Below, in pieces: positions 1 to 5,237 of a stretch of DNA of 5,237 nt. A model generated the notes under the pieces. That model worked only from the letters and a program-made list of their open reading frames with translations, did not search any database and was not told the origin of the DNA. The position numbers were made by a program, and so were the translations under genes. The DNA comes from JANPPS01 sp043758105 (GTDB taxonomy: Bacteria > Pseudomonadota > Alphaproteobacteria > Acetobacterales > Acetobacteraceae), in NCBI GenBank assembly GCA_043758105.1, contig JAYVOF010000087.1, positions 1-5,237 of the forward strand, given 5' to 3'. How positions within the stretch are numbered: the first letter of the stretch is position 1; the number at the start of each line of letters is the position of its first letter.

Positions 1-50
1 ACGGTTTCTGGATAAAGCAGTACACAATTTAAATCCGCCCATACGACCCC

Positions 51-335
51 TCAAGCAGCCTGCTCGACTTCCGCCCAAATCTTGGCCCCTCGTGTCCGCC
101 GTGTCTCGGCCAACTCGAAATTCATCTGCAGGTTCATCCAGAACTCCGCCTCGTTGCCGAAATAGCGGCTCAGGCGCAGCGCCGTCTCCGGGGTGATCGC
201 CCGTTGACCGCGGATTACGTCCTGGATCCGCTGCGGCGAGATATGGAGCTTATGAGCCAAGGACGCCGCCGACATGCCACGGGCCTCCAACTCCTCCCGC
301 AGGATCGCCCCCGGATGCGTAGTCCCCAGCCCCAT
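51..335 (-). CDS. higA: HigA-type antitoxin (XRE-family HTH), second gene of a toxin-antitoxin pair
   Basis: This 94-residue protein matches the HigA/VapI antitoxin family. Such proteins bind and neutralise the HigB mRNA interferase and repress their own operon by DNA binding. The N-terminal HPGAIL motif (residues 7-12), the helix-turn-helix around residues 21-46 (MSAASLAHKL, then the recognition-helix region SPQRIQDVIRG), the ITPETALRLSRYFG block (47-60) and the following FWMNLQ (65-70) are family hallmarks. I chose the ATG at 333-335, not the further-upstream in-frame start, because a strong AAGGAGG lies 5 bases before it and because family members begin just before HPG. The longer reading would add 19 residues that overlap higB. 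It lies 10 bases downstream of the higB stop. The function is inferred from family; the motifs and order are seen directly. Confidence 0.93.
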   Translation of the reverse strand: MGLGTTHPGAILREELEARGMSAASLAHKLHISPQRIQDVIRGQRAITPETALRLSRYFGNEAEFWMNLQMNFELAETRRTRGAKIWAEVEQAA

Positions 336-340
336 GTGAT

Positions 341-347
341 CCTCCTT
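341..347 (-). promoter_or_regulatory. Ribosome-binding site of higA overlapping the higB stop codon
   Basis: On the minus strand the sequence reads TAAGGAGG, so the TAA stop of higB (346-348) shares bases with a near-perfect Shine-Dalgarno AAGGAGG located 5 bases before the higA ATG. This fixes the higA start. Ribosomes terminating on higB would be placed directly on the higA initiation region, which suggests translational coupling (inference). Confidence 0.85.
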
Positions 348-624
348 AGTGATAATCAACGATCTCAACGTCGTAGGCGTGGCCGTCCTCAAATCGAAAC
401 ACCAGCCGCCAGGGACCGTTGATGGTGACCGCCCACTGCCCCGCTCTATCCCCGCTCAGCCTATGCAGACCCACGCTTTTCAGAACGCCCATACCCTGTG
501 GCGTGACCGAAGCAGCGAGTGTATCGAGCCGCGCCCTAGCCTTTACCTCATCCAAACCACTGAACCTACTCTTGCCGCCCAGGGCGAAACGCTCTGTTGC
601 GCTAGTCTTCCAAGACCGGATCAT
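346..624 (-). CDS. higB: HigB-type toxin (RelE/ParE superfamily mRNA interferase)
   Basis: This 92-residue protein belongs to the HigB/GraT branch of the RelE superfamily, whose members cleave mRNA at the ribosome and are held inactive by HigA. Visible hallmarks are the MIRSWK start, TERF (residues 10-13), the helical ARARLDTLAAS segment (29-39), the LHRLSGDRAGQWAV block (53-66), the core strand NGPWRLVFRF (69-78) and the C-terminal DVEIVDYH (85-92). His54 and the terminal His92 align with positions important for catalysis in studied HigB toxins. The ATG at 622-624 was preferred over an in-frame GTG at 640-642 because the family begins with MI.S. The Shine-Dalgarno is modest (AGG a few bases upstream). 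The toxin-first order with higA 10 bases downstream is typical. No frameshift or missing residue is seen, so it looks intact. Confidence 0.93.
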   Translation of the reverse strand: MIRSWKTSATERFALGGKSRFSGLDEVKARARLDTLAASVTPQGMGVLKSVGLHRLSGDRAGQWAVTINGPWRLVFRFEDGHAYDVEIVDYH

Positions 625-640
625 TGAGCCTGACCATAGC

Positions 641-657
641 ACGCGTCACGCGTCACG
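641..657. repeat. 7-base tandem repeat in the higBA leader
   Basis: ACGCGTC occurs twice head to tail (641-647 and 648-654), followed by a partial third copy ACG (655-657). It lies 17 to 33 bases upstream of the higB start, inside the likely 5' leader. The unit contains the palindrome ACGCGT. It may be a chance feature of GC-rich DNA or an accessory binding site. Confidence 0.6.
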
Positions 658-662
658 GACAG

Positions 663-691
663 AATTTGGTTGGTTCTGGTCTGACCAAATT
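663..691. promoter_or_regulatory. Inverted repeat, candidate HigA operator
   Basis: AATTTGGT (663-670) and its exact reverse complement ACCAAATT (684-691) flank a 13-base spacer. A second overlapping palindrome, TGGTC-T-GACCA, occupies 677-687. The site is AT-rich compared with its surroundings, lies about 40-65 bases upstream of higB, and abuts the candidate -10 element of the higBA promoter. HigA proteins normally repress by binding palindromes in their own promoters, so this is the natural candidate operator. The symmetry is seen directly; HigA binding is inferred. Confidence 0.55.
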
Positions 692-717
692 ACATGATTA
701 GCCAGGAGGCGAATCAC
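689..717 (-). promoter_or_regulatory. Candidate sigma-70-type promoter for higBA
   Basis: On the minus strand GTGATT (712-717; 3 of 6 matches to TTGACA) is separated by 17 bases from TGTAAT (689-694; 5 of 6 matches to TATAAT). Transcription would begin near 682 and give a leader of roughly 58 bases before higB. The -10 overlaps the edge of the inverted repeat at 663-691, a layout expected for autorepression. The weak -35 keeps this tentative. Confidence 0.35.
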
Positions 718-809
718 GGCCGGCATACGGCTTCTTTCCCCATTAAGCTGCTTCCCAACGTTCAACAGGACCGGAACGCCCCGCGCGCGAAACGTCCCGG
801 CCGAGTCTA

Positions 810-2246
810 TCAGCCAGCGTTGCCCGGTAGTTTTAGGGCAACGAACGCAGATTGCCCCTCCCTGACCACCCGGAGCGCCACGGCACCCCCGGCCTTCGTC
901 GCCTCACGCAAGGCCGACGCTGCCTCCTGCGGAGTGGTCACCGTGCGGCTGCCGATCGCTTTCAACAGGTCGCCGGGGCGCAAGCCTGCCTCTTCGGCCG
1001 GGCTGTCGGGGCGGATGCTGGCGACCACCACGCCTTGTTCGCCCGCGGTCAGGTTCAGGGCCTCCCGCGCCCGTCCGTCCAATGGGGCGAGGGCGAGACC
1101 CAGCGCCTGGCCGTGTTCCGCCGCCGCCGCCGGGGTGGCGTCGGCCTCACGCTGCGCGCTGATCGACGCGGATAGCGTGCGGTCCTGACCGTCGCGGTGG
1201 ACCGTGAGCGGCGTCGCCTCACCGGGATGGACTCCGGCGATCAGGCGGGCCAGGTCGCGTGGGTTTTGCACCGGCTGGGCTTGCACGGCGGTGATGACGT
1301 CGCCGGGTTCGAGGCCGGCCTTGGCCGCCGGGCTGTTCGGCTCGACCTGGCTCACCAACGCGCCCTCGGGCTTGGACAAATGCAGCGCGGTGGCCATCGC
1401 GGGCGTCACGTTCTGCGTCGCCACGCCCAGCCAGCCGCGCTGCACGCTGCCATGCGCCTCCAACTGCCCGACCACGTCCTTTACTAAATTCGCCGGGATG
1501 GCGAAGCCGATGCCGACGCTGCCGCCGGTGGGGGAGAAGATCGCGGTGTTCACGCCGATCACCGTGCCATCCTGGGCGAACAAGGGCCCGCCGGAGTTGC
1601 CGCGATTGATCGGGGCGTCGATTTGCAGGAAGTCGTCATACGGCCCCTGCCCGATCTGCCGTCCGCGCGCGGACAGGATGCCGGCGGTCACGGTGCCGCC
1701 GAGGCCGAACGGGTTGCCCACCGCCACCACCCAATCCCCCACGCGGGCCGCGTCCGAATTGCCGAGGGCCAGATGCGGCAATGGCTCGGTCGATTTCACC
1801 TGCAACACCGCAAGGTCGGTCTTGGCGTCCGAACCCACGACCGTCGCCGGCAATTCGCGCCCGTCATCGAGCGTCACGTGAATGTCGGTCGCGTCTTTCA
1901 CCACATGATTATTCGTGACGATGCGGCCGTCCGCGGTAACGATGAAGCCGGAGCCCAGCGCGTGGACGGTCTGAGTCCGGCCCTGCCCCTGACCGAAGAA
2001 CGGGTTCATGCGTCCGTCCTGCGGCCGGCCCTCCTGCGGACCCTCTTGCGCGGATGCGGCTTCGCGGGACGTGGTGGTGATGGTGACCACGGCCGGGCGC
2101 ACCCGCTGCACCAGATCGGCAAAGCCCGGCAGCGGCGTAAGCGCATGTTCGACCGCGATCGGGGGTGACGTTTGGGCCTGGACCGGCAAGCCCGTCAGCA
2201 CGGTCCCGGCGAGCAGGGCGGCGGCGAAGGTGGCGCGCAACAACAT
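810..2246 (-). CDS. Do/HtrA-family periplasmic serine protease with two PDZ domains (DegP/DegQ/MucD-like)
   Basis: This 478-residue exported protease/chaperone would degrade or hold misfolded periplasmic proteins. Residues 1-24 form a signal peptide (LLRA, an Ala/Leu-rich core, cleavage expected after VQA). The trypsin-like domain covers about 45-260 and carries the full triad: His114 in TNNHVV, Asp144 in KTDLAVLQV and Ser218 in NRGNSGGPLF. PDZ1 spans about 265-358 (GWLGV; SPAAKAGLEPGDVI) and PDZ2 about 381-473 (SPAEEAGLRPGDLL). They are joined by an Ala-rich linker. The length is normal for Do proteases. The loop before the His strand (about 60-92) is rich in Gln, Gly and Pro. I chose the ATG at 2244-2246 over a GTG at 2271-2273 because the signal peptide begins there and an AAAAGGAG sits 6 bases upstream. 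It follows the sensor kinase by 39 bases and is probably cotranscribed with the two-component system. DegP, DegQ and MucD cannot be told apart from the sequence alone. Confidence 0.96.
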   Translation of the reverse strand: MLLRATFAAALLAGTVLTGLPVQAQTSPPIAVEHALTPLPGFADLVQRVRPAVVTITTTSREAASAQEGPQEGRPQDGRMNPFFGQGQGRTQTVHALGSGFIVTADGRIVTNNHVVKDATDIHVTLDDGRELPATVVGSDAKTDLAVLQVKSTEPLPHLALGNSDAARVGDWVVAVGNPFGLGGTVTAGILSARGRQIGQGPYDDFLQIDAPINRGNSGGPLFAQDGTVIGVNTAIFSPTGGSVGIGFAIPANLVKDVVGQLEAHGSVQRGWLGVATQNVTPAMATALHLSKPEGALVSQVEPNSPAAKAGLEPGDVITAVQAQPVQNPRDLARLIAGVHPGEATPLTVHRDGQDRTLSASISAQREADATPAAAAEHGQALGLALAPLDGRAREALNLTAGEQGVVVASIRPDSPAEEAGLRPGDLLKAIGSRTVTTPQEAASALREATKAGGAVALRVVREGQSAFVALKLPGNAG

Positions 2247-2252
2247 GAGAGT

Positions 2253-2260
2253 CTCCTTTT
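2253..2260 (-). promoter_or_regulatory. Ribosome-binding site deciding the protease start
   Basis: AAAAGGAG lies 6 bases before the ATG at 2244-2246. It is the strongest Shine-Dalgarno in the regulator-kinase-protease group and supports the shorter start directly preceding the signal peptide. It also means the protease can be translated independently of the kinase, unlike the overlapping regulator-kinase pair. Confidence 0.8.
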
Positions 2261-2285
2261 GACCCCCAGCCACATAGCAGCCGCG

Positions 2286-3611
2286 TCATGACAAATCGCC
2301 CGGGCCGATCGTGACAAACGCGTCAGAAAAGTCGATCCGCACCCGCAAGCCACCGGTCGGCGACGCACCAAGCGTGAGCGCACCGCCATGCGCCTGCACC
2401 GACGCCGCCACCAACGCCAGGCCCAGACCGGTGCCCGGCGTGGTGCGGCTGTGATCGAGGCGCACGAAGCGGCGCAGCACCGCGTCCCGCTCGGCCGGGG
2501 GCACGCCGGGTCCGTCATCATCGACCGTCAGCACCGGTCCGGGCTCAAGGCCCACGCGGATGGTCCCGGCCCCGTGGCTCAGCGCGTTATCCAGCACATT
2601 GGCCAGCATCCGCTGCAGCAGCGCCGCATCCCCCTGCATGATCTGGCCCGGCGTCACCGCGATCTCGAACCCGCGCCCCGCCTCGTCCGCCACCGGCGCA
2701 TAGGCTTCGGCCACCCGCGACACCAGCGCCGATAGGTCGAGCGGGGTGCGGTCGGTGGCCCCCGCTTCCGCCCGGGCGATGCGCAGCAGGGCGGCAAACG
2801 TGTTCAGCACGCCATCCAGCTCGGCCAACGCACCGTCGGGCACCGGGGCACCGGCACCATGCGCGTCCTCCAACTCCTGGCGCAGCCGCTGCAGCGGTTT
2901 GCGCAAATCATGCGCAATGTCATCCGTCACCTGGCGCTGCGCGGTCACCAGCGCCTCGAGCCGGGCCAGCATGGTGTTGACGGTCGCCACCAGCCGGTCG
3001 AACTCATCCCCCCGCCCCGAGAGCGGCAGGCGGCGCGTGAGGTCGCCCCCGGTCACCGCCCCCGCCACGTCCGACACCCGGGCGAGCCGCCGCTCCAGCG
3101 CCCGCGCCGCGCCGAAGCCGAGCAGCAGCGCCACCGCCCCGGCGCCCAGCGCGGTCAGCAGCGGCGTCCACACCAGCGCCCGCGCCGCGGCCCGCACCGC
3201 TGAAAGCCGGGCGGCCACGACGAGGTTGATCCCGCCCGGCAGCATCGCCCCCAACGCCCGCATCGGCGCCTCACCAGCCGGGCTGAGCGTGGCGTATCCC
3301 AGCAGCGCGGCCGGTGCGCCGGGTAGTTGGCCGGCCAGCGGCACGCCGTCCGCGGTCTGCACCAAGACCTGCAGCAGGCCATCGCGCCGGGCCGATACCC
3401 GGGCCGCATCCAACAGGGCCGCGCCGCCCATACGCTGATAGTCGCGGATCAGACCCTCGGCCTCGGCCCGGAGAATGAGGTCGAGCTGTTGCGACAGCGC
3501 CTCCTCTGCCCGCAACCAGCCCCAGCCGGCGCCGAGCAGGGCGAGCATCAGGACCGTGGCGGCCAGGCCCAGCGCGGTTCGGACCGCGAAGCTGTGCAAC
3601 AACCGCCGCAT
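2286..3611 (-). CDS. Sensor histidine kinase (HAMP-HisKA-HATPase), partner of the adjacent OmpR-type regulator
   Basis: This 441-residue inner-membrane kinase would autophosphorylate on His and pass phosphate to the neighbouring regulator. In order: a short cytoplasmic N-terminus; TM1 (about 11-32); a periplasmic sensor segment of about 113 residues (33-145) that I do not recognise; TM2 (about 146-168); HAMP (about 168-221); HisKA with phospho-acceptor His234 in DIAHDLRKPL; and an ATPase domain with N-box (ANVLDNALSHG, Asn338 and Asn342), G1 box (DDDGPG, 364-369), an F-box-like stretch (RRFVRLD, 380-386) and G2 box (GTGLGLAL, 393-400). The odd point is Lys238 in the H-box where HisKA kinases usually have Thr or Ser. 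The ATG (3609-3611) overlaps the regulator's stop by one base (TGATG) and has only a weak Shine-Dalgarno, which points to translational coupling. The protease gene follows 39 bases after its stop. The signal sensed is unknown; envelope stress is an inference from the protease. Confidence 0.95.
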   Translation of the reverse strand: MRRLLHSFAVRTALGLAATVLMLALLGAGWGWLRAEEALSQQLDLILRAEAEGLIRDYQRMGGAALLDAARVSARRDGLLQVLVQTADGVPLAGQLPGAPAALLGYATLSPAGEAPMRALGAMLPGGINLVVAARLSAVRAAARALVWTPLLTALGAGAVALLLGFGAARALERRLARVSDVAGAVTGGDLTRRLPLSGRGDEFDRLVATVNTMLARLEALVTAQRQVTDDIAHDLRKPLQRLRQELEDAHGAGAPVPDGALAELDGVLNTFAALLRIARAEAGATDRTPLDLSALVSRVAEAYAPVADEAGRGFEIAVTPGQIMQGDAALLQRMLANVLDNALSHGAGTIRVGLEPGPVLTVDDDGPGVPPAERDAVLRRFVRLDHSRTTPGTGLGLALVAASVQAHGGALTLGASPTGGLRVRIDFSDAFVTIGPGDLS

Positions 3612-4288
3612 CAGGTCCGGACCAGCATGTAGCCCGCACCGCGGAGGGTCTTGAGGACCGGCGTCTCACCCGGCACCTCCAACTTACGCCGCAGCCGGCT
3701 CACGTGCACATCGACGACGTTGGTCGTGGGGTCGAACATGAAGCCCCAGACCCGCTCCAGCAGCATGGTCCGCGTCAGCACCTGATCCGGATGGCGCATG
3801 AAGGTCTCCAATAGGCGCCACTCGGTCGGCAGCAGCTCGATCGGGCGGACGCCGCGATGGACGGTGCGGGCGAGCAAATCCATGCGCAGATCGCCCACCC
3901 GCAATTCGGCATGCGCCGGTACCGCGGCGGCCGGGCGGCGCGCGAGGGCGCGGATTCGGGCATAGAGCTCGGTAAAGGCGAATGGTTTGGCGAGGTAGTC
4001 ATCGGCCCCGGCATCCAGCCCCTCCACCCGGCGCTCCACCGCGTCCAGCGCCGTCAGCACCAGGACCGGGGTGGTGATCCCGCTGGAGCGGAGCGCCCGG
4101 ACGATCGACAGGCCGTCGGGGCCGGGCAGCATGCGGTCGGTCACGATCACGTCGAACGGACCCGACAGGGCGCGGACCAGCCCGTCCTTGCCGTCCCGCG
4201 CAACCTCCGCCACCTGCCCCTCTTGCACCAGGCCGCGGGCGATGTAGTCCGCCGTCGCCCGGTCATCTTCGATCACCAGGATGCGCAT
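3611..4288 (-). CDS. OmpR/PhoB-family response regulator
   Basis: This 225-residue DNA-binding regulator would be activated by the adjacent kinase. The receiver domain (about 1-118) has the acidic pair Asp8-Asp9 (VIEDD), phospho-acceptor Asp51 (VIVTDRMLPGPDG), Thr79 (LVLTA) and Lys101 (LAKPF), so all the phosphorylation-site residues are present. The winged-helix output domain (about 126-223) shows ELLPTEWRLLETFMRHP, the recognition-helix region TTNVVDVHVSRLRRKL (188-203) and the C-terminal hairpin LRGAGYMLV. The ATG at 4286-4288 was chosen because MRILVIEDD is the standard family start; the in-frame upstream extension runs into the acyltransferase gene. There is no clear Shine-Dalgarno: the nearest GGAG is 24 bases upstream. 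It begins 19 bases after the acyltransferase stop and shares a TGATG overlap with the kinase. Its targets cannot be read from the window, but the adjacent protease is an obvious candidate. Confidence 0.95.
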   Translation of the reverse strand: MRILVIEDDRATADYIARGLVQEGQVAEVARDGKDGLVRALSGPFDVIVTDRMLPGPDGLSIVRALRSSGITTPVLVLTALDAVERRVEGLDAGADDYLAKPFAFTELYARIRALARRPAAAVPAHAELRVGDLRMDLLARTVHRGVRPIELLPTEWRLLETFMRHPDQVLTRTMLLERVWGFMFDPTTNVVDVHVSRLRRKLEVPGETPVLKTLRGAGYMLVRT

Positions 4289-4307
4289 GGATGCAGAACT
4301 TTCGGGG

Positions 4308-5237
4308 TCAGGCTCCGGTTGGCAGGCCGGGTAGCGCGGTCCGGTTGGACCAGGCGAAGGCAGCATTGAATGCGACCCGGCCCGGCCGTTCGATCACCCG
4401 ATATACCAGGGCCGCGACCGGGATGACAGCGAGGGATGCGACAACGACGAACGCAAGTGCCGCCAGGGGTGAGACCGGGGTGGGATAGAAAGCCTGCAAC
4501 AGCGCCAAATCCACACCGCGAAAAACATGATGAACCAGATACAGCGAAAACGAGATCGTCCCCAGCGCATACGGGATCCGTGATCCCATCACTCGGCTCG
4601 CACCTCCGGTATTGGACGCCCAGGCAAGGATCAGGAAGGGGAAGCTCAGCGCCATGAGCAAATCGATCCGCAGGAGCATCAGGCCGGCCGCGCCCGCGGT
4701 GATGGCCCAGGTCCCAACATCGGAGCCGATCCAGGGGTGCCTGGCCCGGATCAGGAAGAGGCGGAAGACGCCCATGCCGAACGTGAATTCGGTCAAGCAG
4801 CGGGTGAGGTCGAGCGTGACGGAGCGGGACGCGAGGCCGAGGTGCGGCTCCTGCGCGGCAAATCCGGCCAGGACCGCCACGCCCACCCCCAGCACCAGCC
4901 ACGGGACCCGGTTCATCAATCGTAGAAAAAGCGGAAACAGGACATAGGCGATGATTTCGAGGCTCACGGACCATGAGGGCGCGTTTATGTTGTGGTAGGG
5001 GAAAAAGCCCTGCAGATGGAGGACGTTGATCGAGATCATGGTCCACGATCCCTGCTGCATCAGATACTCATTACTGAACAGGTCCCCGCGGCCGACGGCG
5101 GGCGCGACCGCCCCCAGGGTCACAAATACCACCGTCATGAACAGGCCGAGCGGCGCGATCCGCGCGATGCGCTTTTGTAAAAACGGAATGTAGGCCCGTA
5201 AACCGTCAGCCTCGAACGCGCCCTGGTAGGTGTAGGC
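4308..5237 (-). CDS. Acyltransferase-3 family membrane protein (OafA/YrhL-like), 5' end beyond the window
   Basis: This partial gene shows 310 codons. The frame stays open to the right edge, so the Met at 5136-5138 is internal and the true start is outside. Acyltransferase-3 proteins are multi-spanning inner-membrane enzymes that move acetyl or other acyl groups onto surface glycans, lipopolysaccharide, exopolysaccharide or other acceptors. The visible signs (numbered in the fragment) are an N-proximal YIPFLQKRIARIAPLG (16-31), like the family's FlxxRxxRIxPl motif; APSWSVSLEIIAYVLFPLF (86-104), matching the WSLsvEfqfY motif; several hydrophobic spans; LGTISFSLYLVHHVF (225-239), matching the lGxxSYslYLvH motif; and RVIERPGR (280-287), the typical C-terminal iExP signature. 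It ends 19 bases before the regulator on the same strand and may share a transcript with it. GC content varies along it: 48-53% in some rows but above 75% in another. Family assignment is firm; the acyl acceptor is unknown. Confidence 0.92.
   Translation of the reverse strand, partial: AYTYQGAFEADGLRAYIPFLQKRIARIAPLGLFMTVVFVTLGAVAPAVGRGDLFSNEYLMQQGSWTMISINVLHLQGFFPYHNINAPSWSVSLEIIAYVLFPLFLRLMNRVPWLVLGVGVAVLAGFAAQEPHLGLASRSVTLDLTRCLTEFTFGMGVFRLFLIRARHPWIGSDVGTWAITAGAAGLMLLRIDLLMALSFPFLILAWASNTGGASRVMGSRIPYALGTISFSLYLVHHVFRGVDLALLQAFYPTPVSPLAALAFVVVASLAVIPVAALVYRVIERPGRVAFNAAFAWSNRTALPGLPTGA

Noticed and set aside
27..34. ATTTAAAT palindrome downstream of higA
   Set aside because: It is an isolated 8-base AT palindrome with no stem, repeat partner or nearby gene start to give it a role.
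1..50. Possible tail of a plus-strand gene entering from the left edge
   Set aside because: One frame gives about 9 codons and a stop; that is far too short to support a gene call.
719..740. Short GCCG/CGGC repeat followed by a pyrimidine run on the plus strand
   Set aside because: The stem is 4 bases and there is no plus-strand gene ending there; chance is sufficient.
773..798. Possible hairpin after the protease stop (GGAACG/CGTCCC arms)
   Set aside because: The arms are only 6 bases with one G-U pair and a large GC loop, and no T-run follows on the minus strand, so it cannot be called a terminator.
694..1188. Plus-strand open frame of 164 codons starting in the protease-higB gap
   Set aside because: Its ATG has no Shine-Dalgarno, most of it is antisense to the PDZ2 end of the protease, and the protein shows no recognisable motif. 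It is the usual open antisense frame of GC-rich DNA.
1204..1881. Plus-strand open frame of 225 codons antisense to the protease
   Set aside because: It is the complement of conserved protease and PDZ1 coding sequence, with Pro/Arg/Ser/Thr-rich low-complexity content and no family signature.
2746..3438. Plus-strand open frame of 230 codons antisense to the kinase
   Set aside because: Its composition is Ser/Ala/Arg-rich and mirrors kinase codons; the minus frame carries all the kinase motifs.
4273..5046. Second minus-strand frame of 257 codons inside the acyltransferase
   Set aside because: The acyltransferase-3 motifs (SWSVSLE, SLYLVHH, IERPGR) lie in the other frame; this one is Pro/Arg/Gly-rich with no motif.

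Overview
The window is about 5.2 kb of mostly GC-rich DNA, with all six recognisable protein genes on the minus strand. Base composition (single 60-base rows inside the two-component genes reach 73-80% GC), protein style and gene families suggest a high-GC Gram-negative proteobacterium, probably an alphaproteobacterium. No marker here fixes the genus.

Read in the direction of transcription (high to low coordinates), the window opens inside an acyltransferase-3 (OafA/YrhL-like) membrane protein whose start lies beyond the right edge. It is followed after 19 bases by an OmpR/PhoB-type response regulator. The regulator's stop overlaps the start of its partner sensor histidine kinase by one base (TGATG). 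The kinase is followed after 39 bases by a periplasmic serine protease of the Do/HtrA family (DegP/DegQ/MucD-like), with a signal peptide, a complete His-Asp-Ser triad and two PDZ domains. The spacing suggests one transcription unit that couples cell-surface modification, envelope sensing and periplasmic protein quality control.

A 185-base intergenic stretch (625-809) separates the protease from a HigB/HigA toxin-antitoxin pair, also on the minus strand and in the toxin-first order typical of that family. This stretch holds a plausible higBA promoter overlapped by an 8+8 inverted repeat, a candidate autoregulatory operator, and a 7-base tandem repeat in the leader. The higA ribosome-binding site overlaps the higB stop codon. 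Bases 1-50, downstream of higA, hold nothing I can assign.

I see no rRNA, tRNA, CRISPR array, insertion sequence or new defence system. The points most worth a second look are a lysine in the kinase H-box where Thr/Ser is normal, the acyltransferase-regulator-kinase-protease arrangement, and the layout of the higBA control region.
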